NCBI GenBank assembly: GCA_017634455.1
Contig: JAGBNK010000028.1
Location: 28,488 to 92,487, forward strand
DNA length: 64,000 nt
Direction of reading: 5' to 3'
Origin: Lachnospiraceae bacterium
Lineage (GTDB): Bacteria > Bacillota > Clostridia > Lachnospirales > Lachnospiraceae
Positions 9,803-19,365 of the stretch are shown here, in pieces (the first letter of the stretch is position 1; each line of letters starts with the position of its first letter). A program made the position numbers and the translations under genes. The notes below the pieces were generated by a model. The model was not told where the DNA came from and did not search any database. It saw only the letters and a program-made list of their open reading frames with translations.

Positions 9803-10960
9803 CTATTTTGATTCAATCAACGACTTAACATCTGCATAAGTTACATCATCACCAATGATTGAATCCAATGTATCCTTGCTGTAGATTGGATTAGATCCGT
9901 TGTCTGATAAGTAGAATGAATCGAATGATTCTCCATCTGTTGCTACAAGGTAACCCTGGCTTACAGATACTGCGTTGCCATTGTCATCGCGGATTACATT
10001 TCCGTTGATTGCATTCATAACAAGTGCGAATACAGGTCCGATAGATGATGAATATTTACCAGCGAGATATACAAGCTTACCATCCTTGATTGCAGCTCCA
10101 TTTGCCTCTGTAAATGAGTCAATATCTGAGAACTGAATTCCTGCTTCGTTCAATGTCTGTGTAAAGAATGTTGTTGCCATACCAACTGAGATAAATGCTT
10201 CTGGATTCTTCTGAATTGCTGCATTTAACTCATCTGTTGTTGTATCACCATATCCCTGAAGATAAGCTACAACCTGTGTATCACCAGCAACCTTTGAAAG
10301 AGTCACACCCTGATCTGCGAAAATCTGTCCAACGATTGCATCCATATCACTTGCACCACCGTATGTACATCCAAGTCCTACAAGAACACCTGCTGCTCTG
10401 TATACATGCATTGGGTTTGGAATAAATGCTCCGTAAAGTGCTACTGACTTCACACCCTGATCTTTGAAATGTGCACCCATTTCCTTACCTGCTTCGAACT
10501 CTGTCTCGTTGCTTGGTCCAACCTGACCTACAAAGTGCTCATAGCCCTTGTATGTCTCGTACTGCTCATTGTCCAACACACCTGAAGCAATTGCATAATA
10601 CACTCCATACTTCTCGCATGTTTCAATCTGCTGTGCTCTGTCACTGCTTGAGAGAGAGATAATAGCATCACATCCCTGAGAAGCGAACTTCTCAATTGCA
10701 GCCTTCTCATCCTCTGCACTTTCCAAAGCATCTGTGTAAGTAAATTCAACATCGTAGTTACCTGCGATATACTTCTCATAGTAGTTTCTGAAGCCCTGTG
10801 CTTCCTCACCACTTACATCTGCTACAAGGACACCGATCTTGGCTCCATCAGATGAGCCCTTGTCATCGCCCTTACCTGTAGAACCACATCCTACAAATGT
10901 TGCTACTGTCATTGCCCCCACAACTAGCAAACTAAGAATTTTTGTCATTCTCTTCTTCAT
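9803..10960 (-). CDS. Sugar-binding lipoprotein of ABC importer
   Basis: A 385-residue periplasmic-binding-type protein. The N terminus has a lipoprotein signal ending in TFVGC, with the lipidated Cys at about residue 25 and a Gly/Ser/Lys linker after it. The body looks like the type-1 (ribose/galactose) fold: KIGVLVADVSGEEAQGFRNY, then GCDAIISLSSSDRAQQIE, then a hinge near residue 240. It is the extracellular capture subunit of the importer. Rhamnose-, galactose- or glucose-containing oligosaccharides are plausible ligands given the flanking GH78 and GH3 genes, but the ligand cannot be read from sequence. Confidence 0.85.
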   Translation of the reverse strand: MKKRMTKILSLLVVGAMTVATFVGCGSTGKGDDKGSSDGAKIGVLVADVSGEEAQGFRNYYEKYIAGNYDVEFTYTDALESAEDEKAAIEKFASQGCDAIISLSSSDRAQQIETCEKYGVYYAIASGVLDNEQYETYKGYEHFVGQVGPSNETEFEAGKEMGAHFKDQGVKSVALYGAFIPNPMHVYRAAGVLVGLGCTYGGASDMDAIVGQIFADQGVTLSKVAGDTQVVAYLQGYGDTTTDELNAAIQKNPEAFISVGMATTFFTQTLNEAGIQFSDIDSFTEANGAAIKDGKLVYLAGKYSSSIGPVFALVMNAINGNVIRDDNGNAVSVSQGYLVATDGESFDSFYLSDNGSNPIYSKDTLDSIIGDDVTYADVKSLIESK

Positions 10961-11051
10961 GTCTTTTTTTCCTCCTTAACATATATCTTTAACGCTTATG
11001 CGCTAAATTCATTTTCCCCAACACCCTGTCGGTATAAACCATGTTTACTTA

Positions 11052-12038
11052 TTATCTAGGTAACATCTGTGTTCTATAATTCATACTTGTGACATAGACT
11101 ACCGCCAGGAAAAATACTGCACTTATAAGTTGTGTAATACCGTATGCTGCACTGCTATCAATAACAAGCTCCAAAATGTCATTTAGTAGCATGAATGAAA
11201 ATCCACCTACCAAAGATGCATAAATCTTGGATCTGGCACCACCGGATATTGGCATTCCACCAAATACGATAGCGATAAATATATTCATTCCAATGCTTGA
11301 TGCAGTTGTTGTTGTAACTGATGGTGTGTATACCAAAGTAAGAAATGCTCCCAGTCCAACACCGATTCCGGCAATTGTAAATGCCAGAATTGTATACTTA
11401 TTGAACTGAATTCCTGTAAGAGCGGCACACACCGGATTACCACCGATAAATTTCTGTCTGCGTCCTGCCTTGGTTAAGTTAAATGTAAAGAAACATACCA
11501 GGAAGAATACTGCCAATAGAATTATCTTGAATCCAGGATTATCCATATCCTTTACTATTACGCTTGGAATACTTATTCCTCCCAAAGCACCACCCTTGGT
11601 TGTAATAATCTGTGATGCTACTGCTGTCAGAACTGACATCATGGCTACTGTAGTTACGAAAGCCGGTATGTGAAATACTGATGCCAAAACTGAATTTAGG
11701 AGGGAACAGATGATACCAGATGCAAATATGGCAAGTATCATAAGAGCCATATTCTCTGTAGCGTTGTAAGCCAAAACTCCCATGGTTGCAGCAAAGAGTG
11801 TAGCTGCGCCCAGACTGATATCAAAAGTTCCAAGGGTATAAATAAAGATTGCGCCTGTTGCTACAACAGCAAGTACTACGCCTTCGTTAAATACAATTTG
11901 CAGATACATATCAAGTCTGTATCCCTTCATGGATACAACACCCACAAACAAAGCAAAGAGTACTATCAATGCCACAAATGGTAAGATTGTAACCATAAGC
12001 TGTCCTATTTTATTTCTGTTAAATGTTGTCTGTTTCAT
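11052..12038 (-). CDS. Sugar ABC transporter permease (second, RbsC-like)
   Basis: A 328-residue membrane protein with about nine to ten hydrophobic helices. It is of the same CUT2 permease type as 8784-9782 but clearly diverged. Typical features are YTLGTFDISLGAATLFAATM near residue 68 and the cytoplasmic-loop motif FGGMPISGGARSKIYASLVG near 255, which contacts the ATPase. It lies 18 bases downstream of the ATPase gene and is surely cotranscribed with it. Confidence 0.88.
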   Translation of the reverse strand: MKQTTFNRNKIGQLMVTILPFVALIVLFALFVGVVSMKGYRLDMYLQIVFNEGVVLAVVATGAIFIYTLGTFDISLGAATLFAATMGVLAYNATENMALMILAIFASGIICSLLNSVLASVFHIPAFVTTVAMMSVLTAVASQIITTKGGALGGISIPSVIVKDMDNPGFKIILLAVFFLVCFFTFNLTKAGRRQKFIGGNPVCAALTGIQFNKYTILAFTIAGIGVGLGAFLTLVYTPSVTTTTASSIGMNIFIAIVFGGMPISGGARSKIYASLVGGFSFMLLNDILELVIDSSAAYGITQLISAVFFLAVVYVTSMNYRTQMLPR

Positions 12039-12056
12039 AATTTTGATGCCCCTTCC

Positions 12057-13559
12057 TTAAATCATATATCCTATGATATTTGCATCAGTAAGTTCTGCAT
12101 TTCTCTCAAACTCATGAGTTATCTCTCCATTCTTCATAATGAAGATTCTGTCACTCATACCTATAAGCTCAGGTAATTCCTCACTGATCATAAGTATTGC
12201 TTTGCCTTCTGATTTAAGCTTCATCATCAACTGATACATGGCCTGTTTTACGCCTATGTCAACTCCTCGGGTTGGGCAATCAAGAATCAATATCTCACTA
12301 CCGCATCCAATCCATTTACCAAATACAACCTTCTGCTTATTACCACCCGATAACTGAGAAGTAAGCTGATTAGCACTTGAGCACTTAATTGACAGAGTGT
12401 CTATCTGATTCTGTACATATTCACTCTCGCGCTTAGAAGTTACCAGCCAACCTCCAAGAGCATATTCATCCATACCGCCAACGGATATGTTGTCCTTGAT
12501 GCTGGCGCTCAGTACCAATGACTCCACATCTCTGTCCTTGGATACATAACCGATTTTATTTTTCACAGCAGTATGTGGATTATCTATTTTCTTGCCATTT
12601 CCCAGAGCGACCTTTCCACTCTCCGGCTTGGCAGCTCCGAACATAACCTTGCCAAGTGCATGCATTCCGCATCCTGACAGACCACCTACTCCTACGATTT
12701 CTCCCTTGTGCAATGTGAGATTAATATTTCTCAATTCCTCACCAAGGTTTACATCTGTCAATTCCATTGCAACCTCATCCATATAAGATGGAGTAAAGTC
12801 GCTTCTGTAATAATCTCCCTGTAGCTCTCTACCAATCATGCTGGTTCTGATGGCATCTGCATCGAACTCGTCCTTGGTAAATGTACGAATGAGATTTCCA
12901 TCACGAAGTACTGTCAATGTATCGCAAGCTTCCATAATCTCTTCTAAATCATGTGAAATGAAAATGATTGCCTTGCCCTCATCTCTAAGTTTCTTCATAA
13001 GACGGTACATAATGCTTCGACCATCATGAGATAGTGCTGTACTTGTCTCATCAATAACCAGGATGTCAGGATTTTTCAAAACCACCTTGGCAATCTCAAC
13101 CAGCTTTCTGGTCTGAAAATCAAGAGCTGCAATTGGCATATCTCCTGTTATATCTTCCACTCCAATATTTCTCATAGCCTCAGTAGCTTTCTCATTTAAG
13201 AGTTTGCGATTTATAATACCAAGCTTGTTCTTAAACTGGTTTATCTCTCCCAGGAAAATATTTTCCGCAACAGTAACTCCGGCTATTGTTCCACTTTCCT
13301 GCACTATCATTCCGATGCCACCCTTTAATGCATCAATCATGCTTGATGGTTGCCACTTGTCTCCCTTGAAATACATATCTCCTGAAGTCGCTTTTTGCAT
13401 TCCAGCTGCAATTGAAGAGATTGTAGATTTTCCAGATCCGTTTTCACCGATCAATCCTCTAATCTCTCCAGGATACACATCCAGATTTACATCCTTTAAT
13501 GCAATGACGCTTCCAAACTTCTTATTAATGTTTTTCATCTGAAGAATAGGTTCACTCAT
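12057..13559 (-). CDS. Sugar ABC transporter ATP-binding protein (RbsA-like, two ABC domains)
   Basis: ATG at 13559, preceded by AAGGAAG, gives 500 residues; an in-frame ATG at 13589 has no better ribosome site. Two ABC cassettes are fused. The first has GENGSGKST and Walker B DILVIDETSTAL. The second has a degenerate Walker A (GVGGLSGCGM), the signature LSGGNKQKVV and Walker B EILILDCPTRGVD. Degeneration of one site and the CPTRGVD motif are characteristic of RbsA/MglA/XylG. It powers import of the sugar bound by the lipoprotein. It is the first gene of the operon, divergent from the AraC gene at 13865. Confidence 0.9.
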   Translation of the reverse strand: MSEPILQMKNINKKFGSVIALKDVNLDVYPGEIRGLIGENGSGKSTISSIAAGMQKATSGDMYFKGDKWQPSSMIDALKGGIGMIVQESGTIAGVTVAENIFLGEINQFKNKLGIINRKLLNEKATEAMRNIGVEDITGDMPIAALDFQTRKLVEIAKVVLKNPDILVIDETSTALSHDGRSIMYRLMKKLRDEGKAIIFISHDLEEIMEACDTLTVLRDGNLIRTFTKDEFDADAIRTSMIGRELQGDYYRSDFTPSYMDEVAMELTDVNLGEELRNINLTLHKGEIVGVGGLSGCGMHALGKVMFGAAKPESGKVALGNGKKIDNPHTAVKNKIGYVSKDRDVESLVLSASIKDNISVGGMDEYALGGWLVTSKRESEYVQNQIDTLSIKCSSANQLTSQLSGGNKQKVVFGKWIGCGSEILILDCPTRGVDIGVKQAMYQLMMKLKSEGKAILMISEELPELIGMSDRIFIMKNGEITHEFERNAELTDANIIGYMI

Positions 13560-13648
13560 TTGTCTTCCTTGCCCCCTGCTTCTCTTCAAAACTTGTTTAT
13601 AATGAAATTATAGTCGGCTGAAAATATTTTAAAATTCATATATTTGTT

Positions 13649-13700
13649 CAGTTTTACTGTTGTATTTAACTATAAATTTATGATATGTACAGTTTTACTG
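13649..13700. promoter_or_regulatory. Two CAGTTTTACTG boxes between the ABC operon and AraC gene
   Basis: The same 11-base word CAGTTTTACTG, itself an interrupted palindrome (CAGT-TTT-ACTG), occurs at 13649-13659 and 13690-13700, 41 bases apart, about four helical turns. Both copies are in the divergent intergenic region, as expected for an AraC-family operator pair. Binding is inferred. Confidence 0.45.
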
Positions 13701-13864
13701 ATTTATTTTGACATTTTAAAAGAGACAATCTATAATACAACTTATAATTCACGACAATCAAAGAGCTTAATATGTGGAGTTATCAATGGATTTTCACAGG
13801 TCAATTATTATGTATCTGACTTATTTAAAGATTTATGTAACTTAATAAAATGGAGATATAAAAT

Positions 13865-14917
13865 ATGGATTTAGATGAATTAAAACACAGAGTATATATA
13901 ATGAACGATGAGGAATACTTCTATAAAGAGATGTACGACGCCAGAAATTCAGGCAAAATAAAAGACTTCCTCAAAACATTAGATCATGAGGAAATCCTGA
14001 ATAAGCATAGAATTGTACCGGAATGGTCAGAAACTGTTCCGCCCCTATATCTGGACAACTATTTCTTTGACATGGCTGACAAGGAAAGTATTGTTGTACA
14101 GAAACACAATAGATACAGTCCCGACCTGGTGCACTCCCATACATTCTTTGAACTCATATATGTATATGATGGTTCTGCAGTAAATACCATTTCACATCAG
14201 GAGATTAACATGCGATCCGGAGATTTCTGCGTCATTCCACCTGGAGTAGAGCACTCCCTGGGAGTCTTTGACGACAGCGTGGTATTTAACATACTATTGC
14301 GCAGAAGTACATTGCACAGTATGCTGGCACCATTTCTCACAACCACCAACCTGCTATCATCCTTCTTTTTAAATAATATTTATGCTCAGAGAGCCAATGA
14401 TTACATCCTTTTTCACACAGGAGTAGATAATGCTATCAAACAAAGTTTCCTATGGATGTACTCAGAATTTATAAATAAGCAACAGTATTATTATCAGGCC
14501 ATAACCAACACCCTGCTGTTGGATTTCTATCTCTTCGTGAGGGAGTACTCCAACTCGGTACAGATGCCACTGTTCAACAGCAAGATGGATGTACAGCGTT
14601 ATGCTCTTATTCAATACATACAGGATAATTATAGGGATATTACATTGACTGACCTGTCCAATAAATTCCACTATACCAATGAGTATACTTCTCGTCTAAT
14701 CAAGGAATTGACAGGCATGACTTATACAGAAATTCTTCGAACCATCAGGATTGAACGTTCGGAATCATTTCTCGAGACAACAACTATGACAGTTGCAAAT
14801 ATAGCGGAAGCTGTCGGCTATGACACTCCTGAACATTATATTCGTCAGTTCAAGAAGCACACAGGCATGACACCCTCCGCTTATAGAAAACAATCTCCAA
14901 AAAATATTTTGGATTAA
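13865..14917 (+). CDS. AraC family transcriptional regulator (cupin sensor + HTH)
   Basis: A 350-residue regulator. The N-terminal domain has a cupin arm (DLVHSHTFFELIYVYDGSAV, then MRSGDFCVIPPGVEHSLGVF at about residues 80-135) that would bind a sugar. The C-terminal 100 residues hold the two AraC helix-turn-helix units, with LTDLSNKFHYTNEYTSRLIKE and VANIAEAVGYDTPEHYIRQF. It is divergent from the ABC-GH78 operon and most likely activates it when its sugar is present. GGAGAT precedes the ATG. Confidence 0.87.
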   Translation: MDLDELKHRVYIMNDEEYFYKEMYDARNSGKIKDFLKTLDHEEILNKHRIVPEWSETVPPLYLDNYFFDMADKESIVVQKHNRYSPDLVHSHTFFELIYVYDGSAVNTISHQEINMRSGDFCVIPPGVEHSLGVFDDSVVFNILLRRSTLHSMLAPFLTTTNLLSSFFLNNIYAQRANDYILFHTGVDNAIKQSFLWMYSEFINKQQYYYQAITNTLLLDFYLFVREYSNSVQMPLFNSKMDVQRYALIQYIQDNYRDITLTDLSNKFHYTNEYTSRLIKELTGMTYTEILRTIRIERSESFLETTTMTVANIAEAVGYDTPEHYIRQFKKHTGMTPSAYRKQSPKNILD

Positions 14918-14923
14918 ATATTT

Positions 14924-14963
14924 AATTATTATTAGAATTATTATTAGAATTATTATTAGAATT
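14924..14963. repeat. 12-bp tandem repeat AATTATTATTAG x3 at the GH78 stop codon
   Basis: Three perfect copies of AATTATTATTAG plus AATT. On the minus strand each unit supplies TAA codons, so the large GH78 gene ends at the first unit (TAA at 14956-14958) and the repeats give a run of back-up stops. It fills the gap between two convergent genes. Replication slippage is the likely origin. Confidence 0.8.
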
Positions 14964-17676
14964 CATACTTACCTGCTGGTACTTCCTGCTTCACACCATT
15001 TCTTAGAATAATGGTGGCAGTTGTATTGGCAGGTAATTCAATATGATACTTGTATGTTCTATCGCCGGTTTTCTCCCAGCCGGAATATACTTTGCCATGG
15101 ACACTATCATATGTCATATTTGCATATGTGAAATGTCCACCCGGATGAGGCGCAATAATGAAATGATTATCTCCATCCATTTTAATTCCGCACATCTCAT
15201 CAAAAATCCACTCGCAAACTGCACCCTTGGAATAATGATTGAGAGATGCAATTCCTCCACCTACACCATTATCAGAAGTAGGGCCTTCCCAGTCTTCCCA
15301 GATTGTAGTAGCTCCAGACTTTGGCATAAACAGCCATCCCGGCTTATCTTCATTTTCCAGAAGTTTATAAGCATATTCCAAATCAATATCCTGCAACACA
15401 TACAGTATCAATGGAGTTGACAGAAATCCTGTACCTACTCTCCATTTATAATTATCAAGAGCCTGTATCAATCTCTTTCTGGCATACTTGGTCTGCTCTT
15501 CATTTAGGAGATTATAATAAAGCGGTCTCACAAGGGAAGCCTGTCTGTCTGTATCCAGAGAATATTTCTCCTTGCTTCGAAGAACCTGATATGTATGCTT
15601 ACAACCAGCAGCATACTCTCTATACAATTTCAAATCAGCCTCATAATCTCTTCTCCTTTGATCCTGACGAAGTCTGCCCTCAGCCCTTGCTTCCATAAGG
15701 TGGGTTGTAATATCAATCATAACCTCCATGAGATACTGACCATAGGCTGTGGCAACTTCCGGATTTGCAGACATAAAGTCCTTGAATCCTGTCTGATGAA
15801 TGTCATTTGGCTCAGCCCACTCTCCGTAATGCTGTCCCATATTGTAGAGATATTTCTTATCCTTGCCCTTGATTCCTGTATTGTCAGAAATAAGTATCTG
15901 GAATTTGCCCATACGACCAATAGCAAATTTTGTAAACTTACTCATGACTTCATAATATCTGTCAATGACATCAATATCATTATATTTCTTCCAGATACGA
16001 TAAGGAATAAATACACCTGCATCAGCCCAGCCAACAGAACCATCCATGACTTTCATATAGAAATCAGTTCCGCCCTCCGGAACAATCTGAGGTAATTTAC
16101 CATCAGGCTTCTGCCAATCCTTGAGATCATTCTCATATTTATTGGCAAAAGGCGCATAGTTCACCATGTAGCTGGCAGTATTTACAAATATCTGCGCATC
16201 TCCAGTCCAACCATGTCTCTCTCTTGTAGGACAATCAGTAGGAACATCAGCAGAATTATTCTTCAAAGACCACAATGTACTCTCAACCAGCTTATTCAAA
16301 AGTGCATTGGAGCTGTCAAAGGAAAATGTACGCTCAAATCCTGAATAAACTGCAATTGATGTAAAGCTGTCAGTTGAAATCTGTCCCTCTCTGCACTGTG
16401 AAGTCTCCACTACTTTGTCAGCTAAATCACCTGTGAGTTCCACAAACTGAAAACCGAAAATCGCAAATCTAGTCTTGTAATGATTATGCCCGTCTTTAGC
16501 AGAGTAATCGATTTGCTGCAATGGAGTTGTAATCTTCTTGTTCACACATTGGATATTGTGCTGATCAAATTCTCCATCTTCACCAATCTTCTCACCAAAA
16601 CGCAAAAACAACTTCTCTCCGGCCTTGGCATCAAATTCAAACTCGATATAACCTGCAATATTTTGACCAAAATCCAAAACTTTCTTTCCGGATGGTGAAA
16701 TATACAATGATGGATTTGTAAATCTCTCGTTCTCCACCAATGGGAAGTTATTGGAAGCTGTAGGTGTAATAGCATATTTTGTAATCTTGGCATTTACCCA
16801 ATTAACAACACCTGGCTCTAAATTTGCTTCCCTGGCAGCATCATAAATCTCTCCATCCTTATTGTCAGCAAAACGAACAGGTCCTTCATTCATCCACTTC
16901 CAACTATCGTCAGTACAGATATAATCCACTGAGCCATCCTCATATGTCACCTCAATCTGAACCAACAATTTGGTCTCAATACCATATTCATTTTTGCGAC
17001 CCCAGGCTCCAACTGAACCTCTATACCAGCCATCTGCCAGCATGAATTCCAGGTTATTCTCTCCCGTCTTTACCTGATCTGTAATATCAACTGTCTGATA
17101 TTGAATTCTTCTCTTATAATCTGTATAACCAGGTGCAAGACAAAACTCACCTATTTTAGAACCATTTATCTTACCTTCATACAAACCACATGCACTCATA
17201 TAAGCTCTGGCCTTGAGCACATTTTTTTCTGAATCAATCACAAAACTCTTGGAGAAGCAATCCACCGGATAACGGTTCTTCTTATTTACCGTATAATTTC
17301 CAGTAATCCACTTGGCTTTCCAGTCATTTGCATCTATAAGGCCCAACTCAAAAGTTGCCTCGTCGCAATACTCACCCGCTTCGTCATTCTCATCCCACAG
17401 ACGCACCTGCCACGCTATGTAATCTCTTGAAACCAGATTATGAGGAATGACTTTATCTTTTCCCTCACCCATGGTTCCCCACTGAATGAGATGCATCTGA
17501 TTAGATGCTACTTTACCTGAATTCCATACTATATTATTATTGGCATCCACTGCCTGAATCTCATAGGCGCTCTGTGAAACTGCTCCCTCAACAGTCCAAC
17601 TAAGTCTTGGATTAATATAATCGATACCTATAGGATTAGTCAGATATTCACACTTTAAATTTGTTGCATAAATCAT
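14956..17676 (-). CDS. GH78 alpha-L-rhamnosidase (full-length)
   Basis: A 906-residue enzyme with the complete GH78 architecture: N-terminal Ig-like domain, a rhamnosidase N domain with lectin-like sandwich (ARAYMSACGLYEGKINGSKIG), a concanavalin-like domain (KVLDFGQNIAGYIEFEF), the six-hairpin barrel and a C-terminal beta domain. The catalytic signature TDCPTRERHGWTGDAQ lies near residues 480-495; Asp, Glu and Asp in it match the catalytic trio known from Bacillus RhaB, and TTIWEDWEG near 805 holds the probable base. There is no signal peptide, so it hydrolyses terminal alpha-L-rhamnosides inside the cell. It lies 30 bases downstream of the GPH symporter and forms an operon with it. Confidence 0.92.
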   Translation of the reverse strand: MIYATNLKCEYLTNPIGIDYINPRLSWTVEGAVSQSAYEIQAVDANNNIVWNSGKVASNQMHLIQWGTMGEGKDKVIPHNLVSRDYIAWQVRLWDENDEAGEYCDEATFELGLIDANDWKAKWITGNYTVNKKNRYPVDCFSKSFVIDSEKNVLKARAYMSACGLYEGKINGSKIGEFCLAPGYTDYKRRIQYQTVDITDQVKTGENNLEFMLADGWYRGSVGAWGRKNEYGIETKLLVQIEVTYEDGSVDYICTDDSWKWMNEGPVRFADNKDGEIYDAAREANLEPGVVNWVNAKITKYAITPTASNNFPLVENERFTNPSLYISPSGKKVLDFGQNIAGYIEFEFDAKAGEKLFLRFGEKIGEDGEFDQHNIQCVNKKITTPLQQIDYSAKDGHNHYKTRFAIFGFQFVELTGDLADKVVETSQCREGQISTDSFTSIAVYSGFERTFSFDSSNALLNKLVESTLWSLKNNSADVPTDCPTRERHGWTGDAQIFVNTASYMVNYAPFANKYENDLKDWQKPDGKLPQIVPEGGTDFYMKVMDGSVGWADAGVFIPYRIWKKYNDIDVIDRYYEVMSKFTKFAIGRMGKFQILISDNTGIKGKDKKYLYNMGQHYGEWAEPNDIHQTGFKDFMSANPEVATAYGQYLMEVMIDITTHLMEARAEGRLRQDQRRRDYEADLKLYREYAAGCKHTYQVLRSKEKYSLDTDRQASLVRPLYYNLLNEEQTKYARKRLIQALDNYKWRVGTGFLSTPLILYVLQDIDLEYAYKLLENEDKPGWLFMPKSGATTIWEDWEGPTSDNGVGGGIASLNHYSKGAVCEWIFDEMCGIKMDGDNHFIIAPHPGGHFTYANMTYDSVHGKVYSGWEKTGDRTYKYHIELPANTTATIILRNGVKQEVPAGKYEF

Positions 17677-17706
17677 GTCGTCTTCTCCTTCTCACTAAAT
17701 AAAAAC

Positions 17707-19167
17707 TTATGCCTGTTGCTTTCTGGCTGCAATCTCAGCCTGCTTCTTATCAAGTCCTTTTTCTACATTGATAAATGCTAAAAGTACAATAACTACTATA
17801 GATGTAAGAATTTCCAATCCAACAAAGAAGAATGTAATTGTATGTTGAACTGCAGCATTTTGAATATATGCAACTGTCTCTCCATTAATAAAATCAGGTG
17901 CTACATATCCTGCTCTTGCCAAAAACATGTTAAACAAGCCTGTACATGCACCGGTAACAGCCACTGTGATAATACTATAGATTGACATCGCTGCTCCATC
18001 TACTCTAAAGCCATTCTTCCATTCCATATGATCATAAGTATCAGCCATAAGCGCCATAAATACATAAGATGATGGCAATCCACCAATATTTTTTATAAAC
18101 TGACCTACTAATACCTGAACCATATTTGTTGGATTGATGTAACAGATGAAACTTCCAATGGCAAATATAATAAATCCTACTAATGTAACATTTCTCTTAC
18201 CGAACTTCTTGGCGAGAGGCCACACTGCAAAAATACCGATACCCATTGGAATTCCTCCAAGAACAGATACCATTGTCTGTGTGATTCCATCGTTATAGGT
18301 TCCAAGTACATAATTACAATAGTAAACAAGTGCAATATTTTTGAAGGATGTACCTACTGTACTGATAAAGAAATACAGTAACAAAAATAACATATATCTA
18401 TCTGTAAATACTGCCTTCATCTGTGTCTTAAAAGAAAGTGATTTCTCTACCTCTTCTGTTTCACCTTCCTCTGTAACACGCTCTCTTGTGTGATAGTACT
18501 CAAGCAATATAAGTGGCATAGCCAGAATAGACAGAATAACTGCCATTGTAATCCAGCTTGATTTATCAACTCCAAGCTTTGGTAAAATGAGCATTGGGAA
18601 AATCAAAGCTACAATAATACCGGAAATCATAACCGTTGCAATATTGTTAAATACTGCAAGAACACCTCTCTGCTCAGAATTTCTTGTAGAAAGAGGTACC
18701 ATCAAGTTATGAGACATGTTGTAAATAGTATAAGCAAATGAGTAGAACAGATTGTAAGAAATCATTACCCATAGAACCTCTACAGTCTCATTTGATTGTG
18801 GAACCACGAACAAGAGTATTCCAGTTATAGGAATCAAAATAGAAGCCAAAAGTAAATATGGTCTGGCTTTTCCCTGCTTTGACTTGGTATGGTCAATAAC
18901 ATATCCCATAGCCACATTGGTTATTGCATCAATGATTTTTGAAGCCAATGGGAAAATCATAAGGAACAATCCGCCCCATACTGATGTAAGTTTCAATACA
19001 TCTGTGTAGTACACATTGAGGTAAGTAGCCAAAACAGCATTAAAAAGCAATGCTCCTGCCGGACCGATGAGATATCCCAGCCACTTTTCCTTCTTCTCCA
19101 TGTCAGCTGATTTTATTCTACTGTCAAATATTGAATTATTTATAAGTTTCGGTTTGATACTTAGCAT
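17707..19167 (-). CDS. GPH-family glycoside/cation symporter (MelB-like MFS)
   Basis: A 486-residue protein with about twelve membrane segments. The early motif [33 protein letters not shown] (split here: [13 protein letters not shown], then [13 protein letters not shown]) is diagnostic for the glycoside-pentoside-hexuronide:cation symporters. It would import a rhamnoside or uronide with sodium or protons for the GH78 downstream. The ribosome site is GAGAGGG. A TATAAT box (19215-19220, minus strand) lacks a good -35, suggesting activator-dependent expression from the box cluster just upstream. Confidence 0.88.
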   Translation of the reverse strand: MLSIKPKLINNSIFDSRIKSADMEKKEKWLGYLIGPAGALLFNAVLATYLNVYYTDVLKLTSVWGGLFLMIFPLASKIIDAITNVAMGYVIDHTKSKQGKARPYLLLASILIPITGILLFVVPQSNETVEVLWVMISYNLFYSFAYTIYNMSHNLMVPLSTRNSEQRGVLAVFNNIATVMISGIIVALIFPMLILPKLGVDKSSWITMAVILSILAMPLILLEYYHTRERVTEEGETEEVEKSLSFKTQMKAVFTDRYMLFLLLYFFISTVGTSFKNIALVYYCNYVLGTYNDGITQTMVSVLGGIPMGIGIFAVWPLAKKFGKRNVTLVGFIIFAIGSFICYINPTNMVQVLVGQFIKNIGGLPSSYVFMALMADTYDHMEWKNGFRVDGAAMSIYSIITVAVTGACTGLFNMFLARAGYVAPDFINGETVAYIQNAAVQHTITFFFVGLEILTSIVVIVLLAFINVEKGLDKKQAEIAARKQQA

Positions 19168-19224
19168 TACAAAACCCTCTCTTTCTTGTAAAAACGAACC
19201 ATCTCTATGCTTCGATTATATTTC

Positions 19225-19260
19225 AAAAAACGCACATTTCGTTGTAAAAATGTGCGTTTT
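19225..19260 (-). terminator. 13-bp hairpin upstream of the GPH gene; terminator or operator
   Basis: AAAACGCACATTT (19227-19239) and AAATGTGCGTTTT (19248-19260) form a perfect 13-bp stem with an eight-base loop. On the minus strand it is followed by extra T residues, so it can terminate transcription arriving from the SDR operon. It also overlaps the -35 zone of the GPH promoter, so an operator role is possible. Confidence 0.6.
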
Positions 19261-19261
19261 C

Positions 19262-19326
19262 TTGTAATTTCGTCCACTTTTTGTAATATTCTATATCGAT
19301 TACAAATTACAAAAGGATAATTACAA
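19262..19326. promoter_or_regulatory. Cluster of five TTGTAAT/ATTACAA boxes upstream of the GPH-GH78 operon
   Basis: TTGTAAT occurs at 19262-19268 and 19281-19287 (19 bases apart). The reverse word ATTACAA occurs at 19299-19305, 19306-19312 and 19320-19326. The same heptamer is clustered in front of the SDR genes and the AraC gene at 22131. The spacing resembles AraC-family half-sites on one DNA face. Binding by the 22131 regulator is inferred. Confidence 0.45.
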
Positions 19327-19365
19327 ATATATTATTTCTATTTAATTTGATAATTATCTCACTAA

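Noticed and set aside
10528..10812. Coding frames lying antisense or out of frame inside the sugar-binding protein and other large genes
   Set aside because: They have no ribosome sites or family motifs and their composition follows the frame of the real gene; left out throughout.
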